Positions 63,593 to 64,000 of a stretch of 64,000 nt of DNA are shown here, one piece after another (positions within the stretch are counted from its first letter, which is position 1; every line of letters starts with the position of its first letter). Both the position numbers and the translations under genes were made by a program. The notes beneath the pieces are model-generated. The model made no database searches. It saw only the letters and a list, made by a program, of their open reading frames with translations, and had not been told where the DNA came from. Origin of the DNA: Paraburkholderia antibiotica (lineage in GTDB: Bacteria > Pseudomonadota > Gammaproteobacteria > Burkholderiales > Burkholderiaceae); contig NZ_JABBFZ010000006.1 of assembly GCF_012927125.1 (NCBI RefSeq), forward strand, positions 186,001 through 250,000, written 5' to 3'.

Positions 63593-63735
63593 CGCTTCCC
63601 CCCAGAATGTCCCGCGACAACATCCGGCTGTCCGGAAATGACCTTTCCGGCGCAATCGTATCTCACTAGTATCGGTAGTACAACAGGCGGGTCCGTCGAC
63701 GGACCGCCACCGATACACCGACCCAGGAGACACGC

Positions 63736-64000
63736 TTGCTCAACCGCAAAGTCATCATTTCATGCGCGGTCACCGGCGCGACGCATACGCCGTCGATGTC
63801 GGAATATCTGCCGCTCACGCCCGCGCAAATCGCCGCGCAATCGATTGAAGCGGCCGAGGCCGGCGCCGCGATCCTGCATCTTCACGCGCGCGACCCGCAC
63901 GACGGCCGGCCCACGCCGTCGCCCGACGTGTTCCGTCAATTCGTCCCGCAGATCGTCGCGGCCACCGATGCGGTGATCAACATCACGACCGGCGGCAGCA
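63736..64000 (+). CDS. DUF849 beta-keto acid cleavage enzyme (BKACE), 3' end outside window
   Basis: 88 codons to the right edge. TTG start at 63736 with AGGAGA 6 bases upstream. Opens L-N-R-K-V-I-I-S-C-A-V-T-G-A-T-H-T-P and has the zinc motif L-H-L-H-A-R-D-P-H-D-G-R-P-T. Family members condense a beta-keto acid with acetyl-CoA, giving acetoacetate and a CoA ester (lysine fermentation, carnitine and related routes). The substrate of this one is unknown. Confidence 0.9.
   Translation, partial: MLNRKVIISCAVTGATHTPSMSEYLPLTPAQIAAQSIEAAEAGAAILHLHARDPHDGRPTPSPDVFRQFVPQIVAATDAVINITTGGS

Noticed and set aside
1..64000. tRNA, rRNA, CRISPR arrays, transposases, phage genes, origins
   Set aside because: Looked for and not seen; a covariance-model and repeat search would be needed to exclude small RNAs and short repeats.

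Overview
The window is GC-rich (about 63% by eye) and reads as a chromosome segment of Burkholderia sensu lato, most likely Paraburkholderia, Caballeronia or Burkholderia. The signs are two Burkholderia-type OmpC-like porins, many LysR regulators beside small catabolic operons, typical GGAG/AAGGAG ribosome binding sites with occasional GTG and TTG starts, and a block of stress and low-oxygen genes like the low-oxygen-activated locus known from Burkholderia cenocepacia. I saw no rRNA, tRNA, CRISPR array or intact insertion sequence.

Layout. 0-2.1 kb (minus): a four-carbon acid sugar kinase, cut by the window edge, translationally coupled to kdgT. 2.5-9.5 kb (plus): a LysR regulator, a leaderless ModA-like protein, ligJ, ligK, ligI, an MFS carrier and a porin. 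This is a lower-pathway module for 2-pyrone-4,6-dicarboxylate and 4-oxalomesaconate (gallate/protocatechuate 4,5-cleavage) without its dioxygenase. 9.5-10.7 kb: a decayed stretch with a LysE-family remnant, a frameshifted ORF and a strong orphan terminator. 10.7-15.8 kb (minus): an unrecognised three-gene locus of a 760-residue lipoprotein with an internal duplication, a 750-residue TPR-like protein and a small lipoprotein. 16.7-22.1 kb: an operon of a formaldehyde-activating-enzyme homologue, aldo/keto reductase, aldehyde dehydrogenase and MFS carrier, with a convergent LysR.

22.5-33 kb: a ClC channel, two paralogous Lrp/AsnC regulators, an SDR lacking its usual Tyr/Lys pair beside a 2-keto-4-pentenoate hydratase-like enzyme and an orphan branched-chain-type binding protein, an aminotransferase, and a lactonase/MFS pair. 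33-39 kb: a LysR divergent from a sulfatase/phosphonate-monoesterase, cupin, MFS and alpha/beta-hydrolase operon. 39-43 kb: a periplasmic alpha-carbonic anhydrase, a second porin, a four-repeat membrane protein behind a PmrA/QseB-type box, and a small membrane protein. 43-48 kb: badH-badI-aliB-aliA for cyclohexanecarboxylate, divergent from badR, with a perfect 20-bp palindrome between them.

48-62.5 kb is a coherent stress/low-oxygen island: three universal stress proteins, a HPF-like protein, two alcohol dehydrogenases, an acetoacetyl-CoA reductase, two HisKA_3 sensor kinases, one NarL-type response regulator, an Fe-S FNR-type regulator, a c-type cytochrome and several small unknown genes. 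At least six FNR-type boxes (TTGAY-N4-RTCAA) lie in its promoters, which suggests the FNR-like protein encoded inside the island controls it. The window ends with an AraC-type regulator divergent from a truncated DUF849 beta-keto-acid cleavage enzyme.
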